In this document: positions 10,178 to 19,504 of the stretch, piece by piece
How positions within the stretch are numbered: the first letter of the stretch is position 1
How the letters are laid out: each line of letters begins with the position of its first letter
From: Pseudomonas hydrolytica
Lineage (GTDB): Bacteria > Pseudomonadota > Gammaproteobacteria > Pseudomonadales > Pseudomonadaceae
Assembly (NCBI RefSeq): GCF_021495345.1
Contig: NZ_CP099397.1
Location: 558,001 to 622,000 of the forward strand
Direction of reading: 5' to 3'
Length of the DNA stretch: 64,000 bases
Position numbers and translations under genes: made by a program
Notes under the pieces: model-generated
Databases searched by the model: none
Seen by the model: the letters and a program-made list of their open reading frames with translations, nothing else
Told to the model about the DNA's origin: nothing

Positions 10178-10654
10178 ATGAATCTGCCGACTTATCGCAC
10201 CACCATTCCCCCCGAGTGGGTGGATTACAACGGCCATCTGCGCGATGCCTTCTATCTGCTGATCTTCAGCTACGCCACCGACGCGCTCATGGACTACCTG
10301 GGCCTGGACGAGGCGGGGCGCGCCCGCAGCGGCCACACTCTGTACACCCTGGAGTGCCACCTCAACTACCTGGCCGAGATCAAGCTCGGCGCCGAGGTAG
10401 AGGTGCGCACCCAGTTGCTGGCGCATGACGGCAAGCGCCTGCACATCCACCACGGCCTCTACTACCCGGAGGGCGAGGAACTGCTCGCCGCCAGCGAGCA
10501 GATGCTGATGAACATCGACACTGCCGGCGGCCGTTCGGCCGCGTTCGACGAGCAGGTGCGGCAACGGCTGCTGGCGTTGGCGCAGGCCCATCGGAGTCTG
10601 CCCATACCGCTGCATGTCGGCCGGGTCATAGCCTTGCCCCCGGCCAGGGCCTAG
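10178..10654 (+). CDS. cdhB: CdhB, betainyl-CoA thioesterase (hot-dog fold)
   Basis: This thioesterase of 158 residues is of the 4-hydroxybenzoyl-CoA thioesterase/YbgC type. Its expected role is hydrolysis of betainyl-CoA to glycine betaine, the last step of carnitine-to-betaine conversion. The N-terminal PPEWVDYNGHLRDAFYLLIF carries the family's (D/N)xNGH-type catalytic region, and LYTLECHLNYLAEIKLGAEV forms the central strand. The function rests on the motif and on synteny with PA5385. The ATG at 10178 follows a weak purine stretch after the repeat at 10122-10159. Confidence 0.88.
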   Translation: MNLPTYRTTIPPEWVDYNGHLRDAFYLLIFSYATDALMDYLGLDEAGRARSGHTLYTLECHLNYLAEIKLGAEVEVRTQLLAHDGKRLHIHHGLYYPEGEELLAASEQMLMNIDTAGGRSAAFDEQVRQRLLALAQAHRSLPIPLHVGRVIALPPARA

Positions 10655-10743
10655 TGCCCGGCCGGCAGGCCAGGATGGCCTGGTGTGCGTCCCCCCATCT
10701 CTGACAACAATTTCGCGGGCCAGCATCCCGCAAGGAGACCGCC

Positions 10744-11931
10744 ATGAATGCCGTAGATCCCTCGCTCCAGGCCGCGCCCATCGCCGATTGGCGTACCTAC
10801 CCGATCAGTGCCGACCTGGTCGGCCTCAACGCTACCCGCGACAGCCTGCTGGTCACCTGGAGCGATGGCCGGGTCAGCCCCTTCCATTACCAGTGGCTGC
10901 GCGACAACTGCCCCTGCAGCCAGTGCGTCTACGGCGTGACCCGGGAACAGCTGCTGGAGATCGTCGACGTGGCGGAGGAGCTGTCTCCACAGCGGACCCG
11001 CATCGACGAGCAGGGCCATCTGCTGATCGACTGGCTGGGCGGTCACCACAGCCGCTTCCATCCCGGCTGGCTGCGGGCCCACGCCTATGACCCGGCATCG
11101 CGCGAAGAGCGCCAGGCGCAGCGTCCGCAACCGCAGCTGTGGGGTGCCGAACTGGCCGAGCAGTTGCCGCGCTTCGACTACCAGGCGGTGCTCGAGGACG
11201 ACGCCACCCTGTTGCGCTGGTTGCTGGCGGTGCGCGATCTGGGCCTGACCCAGCTGGTGGCGGTGCCGGCCAGCGAGGGCGTTCTGCTCCGGCTCGCCAA
11301 GCGCATCTCCTTCATTCGCGAGAGCAACTTCGGCGTGCTGTTCGACGTGCAGTCCAAGGCCGATGCCGACAGCAACGCCTACACCGCCTTCAACCTGCCG
11401 CTGCACACCGACCTGCCGACCCGCGAGCTGCAGCCGGGCCTGCAGTTCCTGCATTGCCTGGTCAACGATGCGACGGGCGGCGAGAGCGTGTTCGTCGACG
11501 GTTTCGCCATCGCCGAGGCACTGCACCAGGAGTCGCCCGAGCTGTTCGACATCCTGTGCACGACGCCGGTGGAGTTCCGCAACAAGAGCCGCACCAGCGA
11601 CTACCGTTGCCTGGCGCCGATCATCGCGCTGGATGCCGAGGGGCGGATCGGCGAGGTGCGCATGGCCAACTTCCTGCGTGGCCCGTTCGACGCGCCGGTC
11701 GAGCGCATGCCGGCGCTGTATCGTGCCTATCGGCGCTTCATCGCCCTGACCCGCGAGCCACGCTTTCGCCTGCAGCGCCGGCTCGAGGCCGGGCAGCTGT
11801 GGTGCTTCGACAATCGGCGGGTGATGCACGCGCGCACCGAATTCGACTCGGCGAGCGGCGCGCGGCATTTCCAGGGGTGCTATGTCGACCGTGACGAGCT
11901 GCTGTCCCGGATCCGCGTGCTGCAGCGCTGA
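10744..11931 (+). CDS. Gamma-butyrobetaine dioxygenase (2-oxoglutarate- and Fe(II)-dependent)
   Basis: This 395-residue enzyme hydroxylates gamma-butyrobetaine to L-carnitine. The N-terminal domain (residues ~25-115, DUF971/GBBH-like) carries WLRDNCPCSQCVYG, whose Cys-x-Cys-x2-Cys spacing matches the structural zinc site of human BBOX1. The TauD/TfdA domain follows, with iron ligands in LPLHTDLPTRELQPG (HxD) and the distal His in DNRRVMHARTEF. CaiX, CdhR and CdhCAB lie immediately upstream on the same strand, so its product feeds directly into the carnitine pathway. About 90 bases separate it from cdhB, and a ribosome-binding site AAGGAG lies at 10731-10736. Confidence 0.93.
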   Translation: MNAVDPSLQAAPIADWRTYPISADLVGLNATRDSLLVTWSDGRVSPFHYQWLRDNCPCSQCVYGVTREQLLEIVDVAEELSPQRTRIDEQGHLLIDWLGGHHSRFHPGWLRAHAYDPASREERQAQRPQPQLWGAELAEQLPRFDYQAVLEDDATLLRWLLAVRDLGLTQLVAVPASEGVLLRLAKRISFIRESNFGVLFDVQSKADADSNAYTAFNLPLHTDLPTRELQPGLQFLHCLVNDATGGESVFVDGFAIAEALHQESPELFDILCTTPVEFRNKSRTSDYRCLAPIIALDAEGRIGEVRMANFLRGPFDAPVERMPALYRAYRRFIALTREPRFRLQRRLEAGQLWCFDNRRVMHARTEFDSASGARHFQGCYVDRDELLSRIRVLQR

Positions 11932-11941
11932 TATACCCGAA

Positions 11942-11969
11942 ATGCGCGGCGCTGCAGCGCGCCGCGCAT
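11942..11969. terminator. Strong GC-rich hairpin at convergent gene ends
   Basis: ATGCGCGGCGC-N6-GCGCCGCGCAT is a perfect 11-base inverted repeat between the dioxygenase (plus) and the YkgJ-family gene (minus). It has no T-tract but is well placed to end or protect both messages. Its arm resembles the palindrome after caiX. Confidence 0.55.
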
Positions 11970-11976
11970 GTCCGGC

Positions 11977-12372
11977 CTACTTCGGTTTGTAAGCGCAATA
12001 CCCCGGCCGCGGGCCGACCTTGGGATGATGGCGGCAGGTATCCGGGCGCTTGTCGTAGACGGTGCACAGGCGCGTCTTGCGATCGAGGAACAGGCAGTCG
12101 TTGTTGGACATGCGGGTCAGGGTGAAGATGCCCGACTTCTGGTTGAAGCGCTCGACCACGCCATCCTTCTGCAGGCGCTTGGCGATGTTCTTCGGTGGCT
12201 CGCTGCGCTCGAACTCGTCCACCAGCTCCAGACGGATCAGATCGTTCAGGCGTACTTCCACCGGCAGGGTGCAGCAGCTGGAGATGCAGCTGTGGCACAT
12301 GTCGGCCGTGTATTTGGCCCAGGTTTCCAGGCGGTCGATCTCGGCGGCGGCTATCAGGCGGGGCTTCATCAT
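11977..12372 (-). CDS. YkgJ-family cysteine-cluster protein
   Basis: This small protein (131 residues, or 130 from the second Met) is of the zinc/iron-chelating CxxCxxCC family (UPF0153/YkgJ). Cysteines occur as MCHSCISSCCTLPVEV near residue 25 and as RLCTVYDKRPDTCRHH and GYCAYKP at the C-terminus. Its function is unknown; a metal or Fe-S centre is inferred from the cysteines. It faces the dioxygenase gene across a strong hairpin and diverges from the DUF2339 gene. Confidence 0.85.
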   Translation of the reverse strand: MMKPRLIAAAEIDRLETWAKYTADMCHSCISSCCTLPVEVRLNDLIRLELVDEFERSEPPKNIAKRLQKDGVVERFNQKSGIFTLTRMSNNDCLFLDRKTRLCTVYDKRPDTCRHHPKVGPRPGYCAYKPK

Positions 12373-12596
12373 GGCTTTATCGTGCGGTCTGCGCCGCTGC
12401 TGTCACGGGGCGGCGATGATAGCGGGCGCGCGGCATTTGTGAAGCACCGGCTGGCAGTTGGCTACTTTGCGTTGTGCCTGTGACCTGGGTGGCAGTCGTC
12501 TCTCTGTGGCTGGACGCTCGCTGCTCCTATACTGGCAGCCACCTCGGGCTGCCGGCAGGGACGCGAGGACACTTCCACAGCGGTAGGACATAACGC

Positions 12597-15500
12597 ATGC
12601 AATGGATCTTCATGCTGGTCGGACTGGTGCTCGGCGCGGGCGCCAGCGAATCCGTCACGGGCGCCATTCTTGGCGGCCTGCTCGGCCTCAGTCTGGGGCA
12701 GGCGCTGCGTCTGCAAGGGCTGGAGACGCGCAACGCGCAACTGACCGCACAGCTCAAGGAATTCGCCGAGCGCTTCGAGCGCGGCACGCGCGCCATGCAC
12801 GAGCGCCTGGTCAAGGTGGAGCAGGGTCAGCGCGATGAACCCGCGCCCGAGCCGACTCCAGCCCAGGCCAGCGTCAATAGCGAGCCGCAAGCCGAACAAC
12901 CAGTGGAATTGGTGGTGGCGCAGGCCGCCGAGCCGACGCCGGAACCGGAGCTGGACTGGACGCTGGCGCCGGAGATCGAGGCGCCAGCCCCGCAGCCGGC
13001 CGCAGAACCTGCACCCGCCGCCGCACCAACTGCTCATCGACCGCCACCCGCGCCGCAGCAAAGCCCCTGGCGCGCGCAGACGCCGCGCGAACCGAATCTG
13101 CTCGAACGCGGCTTCGCCGCTGCCAAGGCCTGGCTGCTGGGTGGCAACACCGTATTGCGGGTCGGTGTGGTGCTGCTGTTCCTCGGCCTGGCCTTTCTGC
13201 TGCGCTACGCCACCGAAGGCGTCGAGGTGCCGATCGAGCTGCGCTACATGGGCGTGGCGGCCAGTGCCCTGGCTCTGCTCGGCCTGGGCTGGTGGCTACG
13301 CCGGCGCAATCCCGGTTACGCCTTGGTGCTGCAGGGCACCGGTATCGCCGTGCTGTACCTGACGGTGTTCGCCGCCATGCGCCTGCACCCATTGCTCGAC
13401 CCCGGCATGGCGCTGGGGCTGCTGGTGGCGGTCACGCTATTCTCGGCGATTCTCGCCGTGCAGCAGAACGCCCTGGGCCTGGCCGCCGCGGCAGCGCTGG
13501 GCGGCTTCGCCGCACCGATCCTGACCTCCACCGGCAGCGGCAACCATGTCGCGCTGTTCTCCTATTTCGCCCTGCTCAATGCCGGCATCTTCGCCATCGC
13601 CTGGTTCAAGGCCTGGCGCCTGCTCAACCTGATCGGCTTCGTCGGCACCTTCGGCATCGGCTTCGCCTGGGGCCTGCGCTCCTACACGCCGGAGCTGCTG
13701 GGCAGCACCCAGCCGTTCCTGATCCTGTTCTTTTTGATGTACGTGGCCATCGGCCTGTTGTTCGCCCGCCGTACCCTGCGTGACGCGGCGGATGCGCCCG
13801 AGACGCGTGACGAGCTGCTGCGCTGGTCGGCGCGGCGTGGCGATTATGTCGATGCCACCACCCTGTTCGGCCCGCCACTGATCGGCTTCGGCCTGCAGGT
13901 GGCGCTGGTGCGCCATATCGAGTTCGCTGCGGCGTTCAGCGCCCTCGGCCTCGGTCTGTTCTATCTGCTGCTGGCGCGCATACTCAAGGCGCGCGCCGGC
14001 GAGCGCGCCTTGCTGCTGGTGGAAAGCTGCCTGGCGCTCGGCGTGGTGTTCGCCAGCCTGGCCATTCCGCTGGGGCTGGATGCGCGCTGGACGGCGGCGG
14101 CCTGGGCGGTGGAAGGCGCCGGTATCTACTGGCTCGGCCTGCGCCAGGGCCGACCGCTGGCGCGCGCCTTCGCCCTGTTGCTGCAGCTCGGCGCAGCGCT
14201 GGCCTTCGTCAGTGGCCTGGATCTCGGCTACGCCAGTCTGCTGGAGGGTTCGCCGCTGGGCGCGCTGATGCTCGGCGTGGCGCTGCTGTTCAGCTACTGG
14301 CAACTGCGCCGCGAACCTGAGGCGGGCAGCGCCTGGGAGAGGCGCCTGCTGCCCTGGCTCGGCATTGCCGGCCTGGCGTTTCTCTATCTGATCGCACCGC
14401 TGCTGTTCGAGGCCCCCGGCACGGCCATCGCCTGGGCGCTGGCGGGGCTGGCGACGCTGTTGGTCGGGCTGCGCATCGCGGCGCCGAACTTCGTCTACAG
14501 CGCCTTTGCCGTGCAGCTGCTCGGCGGGCTGCTGTTCCTCGGGCAGATGGCACTGGATTCGCTGTTCGGCGGTAACAGCTTCAAGGCGGGCTGGTTCGGC
14601 TTGCTGGCCGCGTCGATGGTCGGTTTCGGCCTGATTGCCGGCATGCTGCTGGCGGCGCGCGACCCGCAGATTCGCGAGAACCGCCGGCTGCTCGGCGCAT
14701 TGTCGATGGTCATGCTGGTGGGCCTGGTGTTCATCAATCTGGCCGTGCTCTTCGTGCTGCCCTGGGTGGCGGCTGCGGCGGTATGGGGCGGCACGGGGCT
14801 GCTGATTCTTTGGCTGGCGCTGTATCTGCAGCAACGCGCCGCCTTCCTGTTCAGCCTGGCGCTGCAGCTGTTCGCCGGCCTGGCCTTCCTCGCCGCCGGG
14901 CCGCTGCTGCTGGCAGGAATCAGCGGCGAGGGGCTGTCGCCGTTGGCGCATACCGGCTTCTGGACGCCCGCTGTGCTCGGCCTGGCCGCGCAGATCGGCG
15001 CCTGGCGTCTGCACAGCCTGGCGCACGGCGGTCGCGAGACGGGGATCGACGGCGTCAGCCTGCAGCGCCTGGGCCAGCTGTTACTGGCCTGGGGCGCGGC
15101 CTGGTGGGCACTGGCCCTGGCCAGCGAGGTGCTGCGCTTCGTGGCGCCGCAGCTGCAGGCAGCTGTTCTGTTGCTGGCGGCGGCGCTGACGACTCTGCTC
15201 TGGATGCTGCTGGCGCTGCGCACGCGCTGGCGCGAGCTGTCGCTGCTGTGCAGCCTGCTGGCGCCGGTGGCCGGTCTGATCCTGGCCTATGCCTGGCATC
15301 CCTTGCATCACCCGGCGGCGAATTTCGGCTGGCTCGGCTGGGCTGCGGTGCTGGTGGTGCATCTGCTCGCCCTGCGCCGTCTGGCTGAACTGCTGCCGAG
15401 CCGCGCGGCCAGCATTGCCCATGTGCTCGGCTGCTGGTTGCTGATCGGCGTGCTGGCGCTGGAACTGCGCTACCTGCTGCTGAGCCTGGCCGATCACTAC

Positions 15501-16220
15501 AACGCCTGGCGCTGGCTGGGCTGGGCGCTGCTGCCGACGGCCTATCTCTGGCTTATGGCGCAGGCGCGTCGCCTACCCTGGCCGGTGGCCGGCTTCGAGC
15601 GCGAATACCGCCTGTGGGCAGCGGCGCCGCTGGCGGCGCTGATGCTTGGCTGGTTCTGGCTGGCCAACGCCAACAGTGCCGGCGACAGCGATCCGCTGCC
15701 TTACCTGCCGCTGTTCAACCCGCTGGAGCTGGGGCTGCTGCTGTGCCTGGGCGCGCTGCTGGCCTGGGGCCGCTTCGCCCTGCCGCGTCTCGGCCTGGAA
15801 CCTGCGCGAGCGCTGCAGGTGGTGCAGGGCGTGGCGGGGTTGTCGCTGTTCGCCCTGCTTACCGTGATGGTGATGCGTACCGCGCACCACTGGGGCGGCG
15901 TGCCCTGGCAGAGCGCTGCGCTGTTCGACTCGATGCTGGTGCAGGCCGGGCTGTCCATCGTCTGGACCCTGATTGCCCTGGCACTGATGCTCTTCGGCCA
16001 CCTGCGCATACGCCGCGAGCTGTGGCTGGTGGGAGCGGCGCTGATCGCCCTGGTGGTGGCCAAGCTGTTCTTCGTCGAGCTGGGCAACCGCGGCGGCCTG
16101 GAGCGCATCGTGTCGTTCATCGGGGTCGGCGTGCTGCTGCTGGTGGTGGGTTACTTCGCCCCCTTGCCGCCACGCAAGACCGAACCTTCAACCAGCAACG
16201 AGCAGGAGCCTGCCGCGTGA
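12597..16220 (+). CDS. DUF2339 large polytopic membrane protein
   Basis: This 1207-residue inner-membrane protein has no assigned function. The N-terminus has a short glycine-rich membrane segment (MLVGLVLGAGASESVTGAIL). A coiled stretch follows around residues 45-75, then an Ala/Pro/Glu-rich linker (~80-165). From residue ~180 onward it is almost entirely hydrophobic, with well over twenty predicted membrane spans. The last residues (RKTEPSTSNEQEPAA) are cytoplasm-like and polar. No catalytic motif was recognised. It overlaps the downstream DUF3999 gene by four bases (GTGA), so the two are translationally coupled and probably form one complex. The leader before 12597 has only a weak ribosome-binding site. 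Confidence 0.9.
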   Translation: MQWIFMLVGLVLGAGASESVTGAILGGLLGLSLGQALRLQGLETRNAQLTAQLKEFAERFERGTRAMHERLVKVEQGQRDEPAPEPTPAQASVNSEPQAEQPVELVVAQAAEPTPEPELDWTLAPEIEAPAPQPAAEPAPAAAPTAHRPPPAPQQSPWRAQTPREPNLLERGFAAAKAWLLGGNTVLRVGVVLLFLGLAFLLRYATEGVEVPIELRYMGVAASALALLGLGWWLRRRNPGYALVLQGTGIAVLYLTVFAAMRLHPLLDPGMALGLLVAVTLFSAILAVQQNALGLAAAAALGGFAAPILTSTGSGNHVALFSYFALLNAGIFAIAWFKAWRLLNLIGFVGTFGIGFAWGLRSYTPELLGSTQPFLILFFLMYVAIGLLFARRTLRDAADAPETRDELLRWSARRGDYVDATTLFGPPLIGFGLQVALVRHIEFAAAFSALGLGLFYLLLARILKARAGERALLLVESCLALGVVFASLAIPLGLDARWTAAAWAVEGAGIYWLGLRQGRPLARAFALLLQLGAALAFVSGLDLGYASLLEGSPLGALMLGVALLFSYWQLRREPEAGSAWERRLLPWLGIAGLAFLYLIAPLLFEAPGTAIAWALAGLATLLVGLRIAAPNFVYSAFAVQLLGGLLFLGQMALDSLFGGNSFKAGWFGLLAASMVGFGLIAGMLLAARDPQIRENRRLLGALSMVMLVGLVFINLAVLFVLPWVAAAAVWGGTGLLILWLALYLQQRAAFLFSLALQLFAGLAFLAAGPLLLAGISGEGLSPLAHTGFWTPAVLGLAAQIGAWRLHSLAHGGRETGIDGVSLQRLGQLLLAWGAAWWALALASEVLRFVAPQLQAAVLLLAAALTTLLWMLLALRTRWRELSLLCSLLAPVAGLILAYAWHPLHHPAANFGWLGWAAVLVVHLLALRRLAELLPSRAASIAHVLGCWLLIGVLALELRYLLLSLADHYNAWRWLGWALLPTAYLWLMAQARRLPWPVAGFEREYRLWAAAPLAALMLGWFWLANANSAGDSDPLPYLPLFNPLELGLLLCLGALLAWGRFALPRLGLEPARALQVVQGVAGLSLFALLTVMVMRTAHHWGGVPWQSAALFDSMLVQAGLSIVWTLIALALMLFGHLRIRRELWLVGAALIALVVAKLFFVELGNRGGLERIVSFIGVGVLLLVVGYFAPLPPRKTEPSTSNEQEPAA

Positions 16221-17569
16221 ATATCCTTCGTCTTGGCCTGCTGCTGTCCCTGTCGCTGAGCGCCGCGCTGCAGGCCGCCGAGCGTGCGCAGGACTTTCGT
16301 CATGCCGCGCCGTTGCAACTGTCCGGCGAGGGCCCCTGGTACCGCCTGGAGCTGCCGATCGCTGCGCACTTTGCCGCGCAGCATGGCGACCTGCGCGACC
16401 TTCGCGTGTTCGATGCCCAGGGCAAGGTTCAGGCCTATGCGCTGATCCCGGGGCGCAGCGAGACCGTGGCGCATGAACAGGAGCACGGCGTGCGCTGGTT
16501 TCCCCTGCATGGCCGCGCCGATGCACAGGCGGCGCCGGCCTTGCGGGTCGAGCGCAGCACCACGGGCACACTGATCGAGCTGCGTGGCGAGTCCGCCGCC
16601 GAACCGGACCAGCAACTGCGCGGCTGGCTGCTCGACGCCAGCGCCATCGACGCCCCATTGGTGCGCCTGAGCCTGGACTGGAGCGGTGGCGAGGACGGCT
16701 TCCAGCGTTTCAGCATCGAAGCCAGTGACGACCTGCAGCGCTGGCAGAGCTGGGGCGAGGGGCAGGTGGCACGGCTGAGCTTCGCCGACGAACGCATCGA
16801 TCAGCGCCAGATCGAGCTGCCCGGCCAGCGCGCCCGCTATCTGCGTCTGCTGTGGCGCGCGCCGACGCAGGCGCCGCAGCTGGAGGTGGCGACCCTGCGC
16901 AGCCGCCGCCAGGATCAGCAGGCGGCGCCGTTGGTCTGGTCCGAGCCGCTGCCGGCCGAGCGCGGCGCCGATGGGCTGTATCGCTGGCAGCTGCCGCTGG
17001 CGTTACCTCTGGAGCGGCTGCGCCTGCCGCTGGCGCAGGCCAATACCCTGGCACCGCTGCGTATCGAGGCGCGCAGCAGCGATCAGGGCGCGTGGCGGCC
17101 GCTGGCCAGCGGTCTGCTCTATCGCCTGCCGGAGAATGGCCGGGAGATGGTGCACGACGAACTGGCCTTGCCGGGCTGGCCGGTGCGTCAGTTGCGTCTG
17201 CAGCTCGACCCGCGCGGTGGCGGTCTGGGGCCGGAGGTGCCGAACCTGCAGGTCGCCTTGCGCGCCACCCAGCTGATCTTTCTCGCCCGCGGCGAGGCGC
17301 CCTATCGCCTGGCACTGGGCAATGCCGGTGCGCAATCGGCGGCGCTGCCGCTGCCCAGCCTGATTCCCGGTTACCAGGCCGAGCGTCTGGCCAGCCTCGG
17401 CCGCGCCGAGCTGGGGGATGCGAGCGCACTGGCCGGCTCCATGGGCGAGCCAGCGGCCGTTGCGCAAGGTGACTGGCAACGCTGGGGACTCTGGGCTGTA
17501 CTGCTACTGGGCGTTGGATTGCTGGCTGCCATGGCGGCCAGCCTGCTGCGGCGCCCACCAGGCGCCTGA
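16217..17569 (+). CDS. DUF3999 envelope protein, partner of DUF2339
   Basis: This protein has 450 residues, starting with the GTG at 16217 that overlaps the DUF2339 stop codon. A signal peptide (NILRLGLLLSLSLSAALQAA) precedes a long beta-rich periplasmic region. Parts of it look like discoidin/carbohydrate-binding-type sandwiches (RFSIEASDDLQRWQSWGEGQ; RLPLAQANTLAPLRIEARS). It ends with one membrane helix (LWAVLLLGVGLLAAMAASLL) and an Arg-rich tail. This suggests a periplasmic sensor or binding domain anchored in the inner membrane next to the polytopic DUF2339 protein; this is inference. The gene pair occurs together in other Pseudomonas genomes (from memory PA5113-PA5114). Confidence 0.87.
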   Translation: MNILRLGLLLSLSLSAALQAAERAQDFRHAAPLQLSGEGPWYRLELPIAAHFAAQHGDLRDLRVFDAQGKVQAYALIPGRSETVAHEQEHGVRWFPLHGRADAQAAPALRVERSTTGTLIELRGESAAEPDQQLRGWLLDASAIDAPLVRLSLDWSGGEDGFQRFSIEASDDLQRWQSWGEGQVARLSFADERIDQRQIELPGQRARYLRLLWRAPTQAPQLEVATLRSRRQDQQAAPLVWSEPLPAERGADGLYRWQLPLALPLERLRLPLAQANTLAPLRIEARSSDQGAWRPLASGLLYRLPENGREMVHDELALPGWPVRQLRLQLDPRGGGLGPEVPNLQVALRATQLIFLARGEAPYRLALGNAGAQSAALPLPSLIPGYQAERLASLGRAELGDASALAGSMGEPAAVAQGDWQRWGLWAVLLLGVGLLAAMAASLLRRPPGA

Positions 17570-17766
17570 GGCGCGCGGTGGGTGAATAAACCCTGTAGTG
17601 GTAGGGGTTTTGCAGTATCTTAGGCGCCCTGCGCCAGTCAGCATCAGAGGTCAGGAAGGCCCTTGCGTATTTTGGTTCGCGTCACCGCCCATGCATTTCG
17701 TTTCGCCGCGTCCGACTGCGGCGTGCGTGCCGTTCTCCGGTTGTCGCCGAGCTGGAGGGGGCGCTG

Positions 17767-19437
17767 ATGCAGGCCTGTCTGGCTTCCGGCTGGAGCCTGT
17801 CACCGCCGGTCCTGATGACCCTGCTGGTGTGCTTCGGGGTGGTCCTGCTGGCGCACTGGGTCACCCGCCAGCGCGACTTCCCCGAGCGTGACAGCTTCAT
17901 TCTGCTGCACCTGGCCAGCCTCTGGTGGATGGGCGCCGCGGCACTGGAAATGAGCTTCTTCGCCGCCGAATGCAAGATGTTCTGGGCCAGCATGGCCTGG
18001 CCCGGCATCGTTTCCACGCCCACGTTCTGGGCGGTATTCCTCTGGCAGTACGTCAACAGCATGCGCACGCCGTTGCCGCGTAGCAGCATCCTGGGGCTGA
18101 GCCTGGTGCCGCTGCTGGTCTGGGCTCTGGCGCTGAGCAATCCCTGGCATGGCCTGTTCTACGGTGCCGGCAGCGCTCCCGTCGACGACAGTCCGGGAGC
18201 CCCGGTGCGCTATCAGCATGGCCCGCTGTTCTATGCCACGGCCGTCTACGTCTACCTGTTCATGGCGTTCTGCATGGGCGTGGTAAGCCGCGCCGCGGCG
18301 CTCAGTCAAGGGCTGCACCGCCGTCACTATCTGGCGTTCGTGCTGGTCACCGCGGTGCCCTGGGTGGCCAACGTCGGTTATGTGGTGTTCGGCTGGACCC
18401 TGTTCGGCTTCGACCCGACCCCCTTCAGCTTCGCCTTCACCCTGGCGGCGTTCTCCTGGCTGATCGTCGGCGTACGCCTGTTCGACCTGCTGCCGGTGGC
18501 GCGCCATCTGCTGCTGGAGGCGTTGCTCGACCCGGTGCTGGTGATCGATCCGCGTGGTCGGGTGATCGAGGCCAATCCGGCCGCGCTGAAGCTGGCAGGG
18601 CTGCAGCAGGGCTGGCAGGGCACCGAGTTGGGGCAGTGGCCGGTGTTCGGCGCCGACCTGCAGCGTCTGCTGAATGAGGCCGGCGAGGGCGATCAGGAGC
18701 GCCCGCTGACCCTGACCAGCGCGGCGCGCTACTACGAAGTGCGGGTGCGCGCCATCGAACGCGCCACTCGCCACGGCCCGACCCTGCTGGGCCATATGCT
18801 CTACGTACGCGACGTGACCCAGCGCCACCTCAGCGAGCTCAAGCTGGCCGAGGCCCTGGCCCTGAGTGAAGAGCGTCTGCGCACCATCTCGAATCTGCAC
18901 GAGCAACTGCGCGAGCAGGCGCTGTGCGACCCGCTGACCGGCCTCTACAACCGCCGCTATCTGGATGAATTCTTCTCGCGCGAACTGGCCAGGGCGCAAC
19001 GCGAAAACCTGCCACTGGCCTTGGCGCTGATCGATCTAGACCACTTCAAACGGCTCAACGACGAGTGCGGCCATCTGGTCGGCGACGACGTGCTCAAGGC
19101 TGTCGCCAAGCATCTGCTGGACAACCTGCGCAGCACCGATGCGGTGTTTCGTATCGGCGGCGAGGAATTCCTGCTGATCCTGCCGGGGCTTGATGCTCAG
19201 GCTGCCATGGCGCGCCTGGAGGCATTACGGACGCAATTGAGCCAGGTTGGCCAGCCAACGCGCATAGGTACTCTGCCGGTCACCCTGTCGGCAGGCATCG
19301 CTATATGGCCGGCGCATGGGCAGGGTCTCGATAGCCTCCTGCAGGCTGCCGACGTTGCGCTCTACCGAGCCAAGCGTGATGGTCGTAACCGGGTGGAGGT
19401 GGCCCTTCCGCCGGCAGAAGCGAACCGCGCCAGATAG
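17767..19437 (+). CDS. Diguanylate cyclase with 7TM histidine-kinase-type sensor, PAS and GGDEF domains
   Basis: This 556-residue inner-membrane protein is predicted to make cyclic di-GMP. The first ~240 residues contain about seven hydrophobic helices and resemble the N-terminal 7TM region of histidine kinases (HisKA_7TM). A PAS-like domain (DPVLVIDPRGRVIEANPAAL) spans ~255-365. The GGDEF domain follows, with DPLTGLYNRRYLDEFF, IDLDHFKRLND and the active-site motif GGEEF at residues 464-468. An inhibitory RxxD site (RSTD) lies five residues before GGEEF, so product inhibition is expected. The ATG at 17767 has GGAGGGGG just upstream. It is flanked by unrelated genes. The sensed signal is unknown. 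Confidence 0.92.
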   Translation: MQACLASGWSLSPPVLMTLLVCFGVVLLAHWVTRQRDFPERDSFILLHLASLWWMGAAALEMSFFAAECKMFWASMAWPGIVSTPTFWAVFLWQYVNSMRTPLPRSSILGLSLVPLLVWALALSNPWHGLFYGAGSAPVDDSPGAPVRYQHGPLFYATAVYVYLFMAFCMGVVSRAAALSQGLHRRHYLAFVLVTAVPWVANVGYVVFGWTLFGFDPTPFSFAFTLAAFSWLIVGVRLFDLLPVARHLLLEALLDPVLVIDPRGRVIEANPAALKLAGLQQGWQGTELGQWPVFGADLQRLLNEAGEGDQERPLTLTSAARYYEVRVRAIERATRHGPTLLGHMLYVRDVTQRHLSELKLAEALALSEERLRTISNLHEQLREQALCDPLTGLYNRRYLDEFFSRELARAQRENLPLALALIDLDHFKRLNDECGHLVGDDVLKAVAKHLLDNLRSTDAVFRIGGEEFLLILPGLDAQAAMARLEALRTQLSQVGQPTRIGTLPVTLSAGIAIWPAHGQGLDSLLQAADVALYRAKRDGRNRVEVALPPAEANRAR

Positions 19438-19504
19438 ATGTTTTTCGCAGCAACAACCGCTACATTTGCTTGGCAGTTCATTCCAACAACAACAAGGACT
19501 TGCC

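Noticed and set aside
13437..15026. 529-codon Gln/Arg-rich frame antisense to DUF2339
   Set aside because: Composition reflects the leucine/alanine codons of the membrane protein on the opposite strand.
17598..17891. Short frame overlapping the start of the diguanylate cyclase gene
   Set aside because: No ribosome-binding site or family match; it runs out of frame into the cyclase gene.
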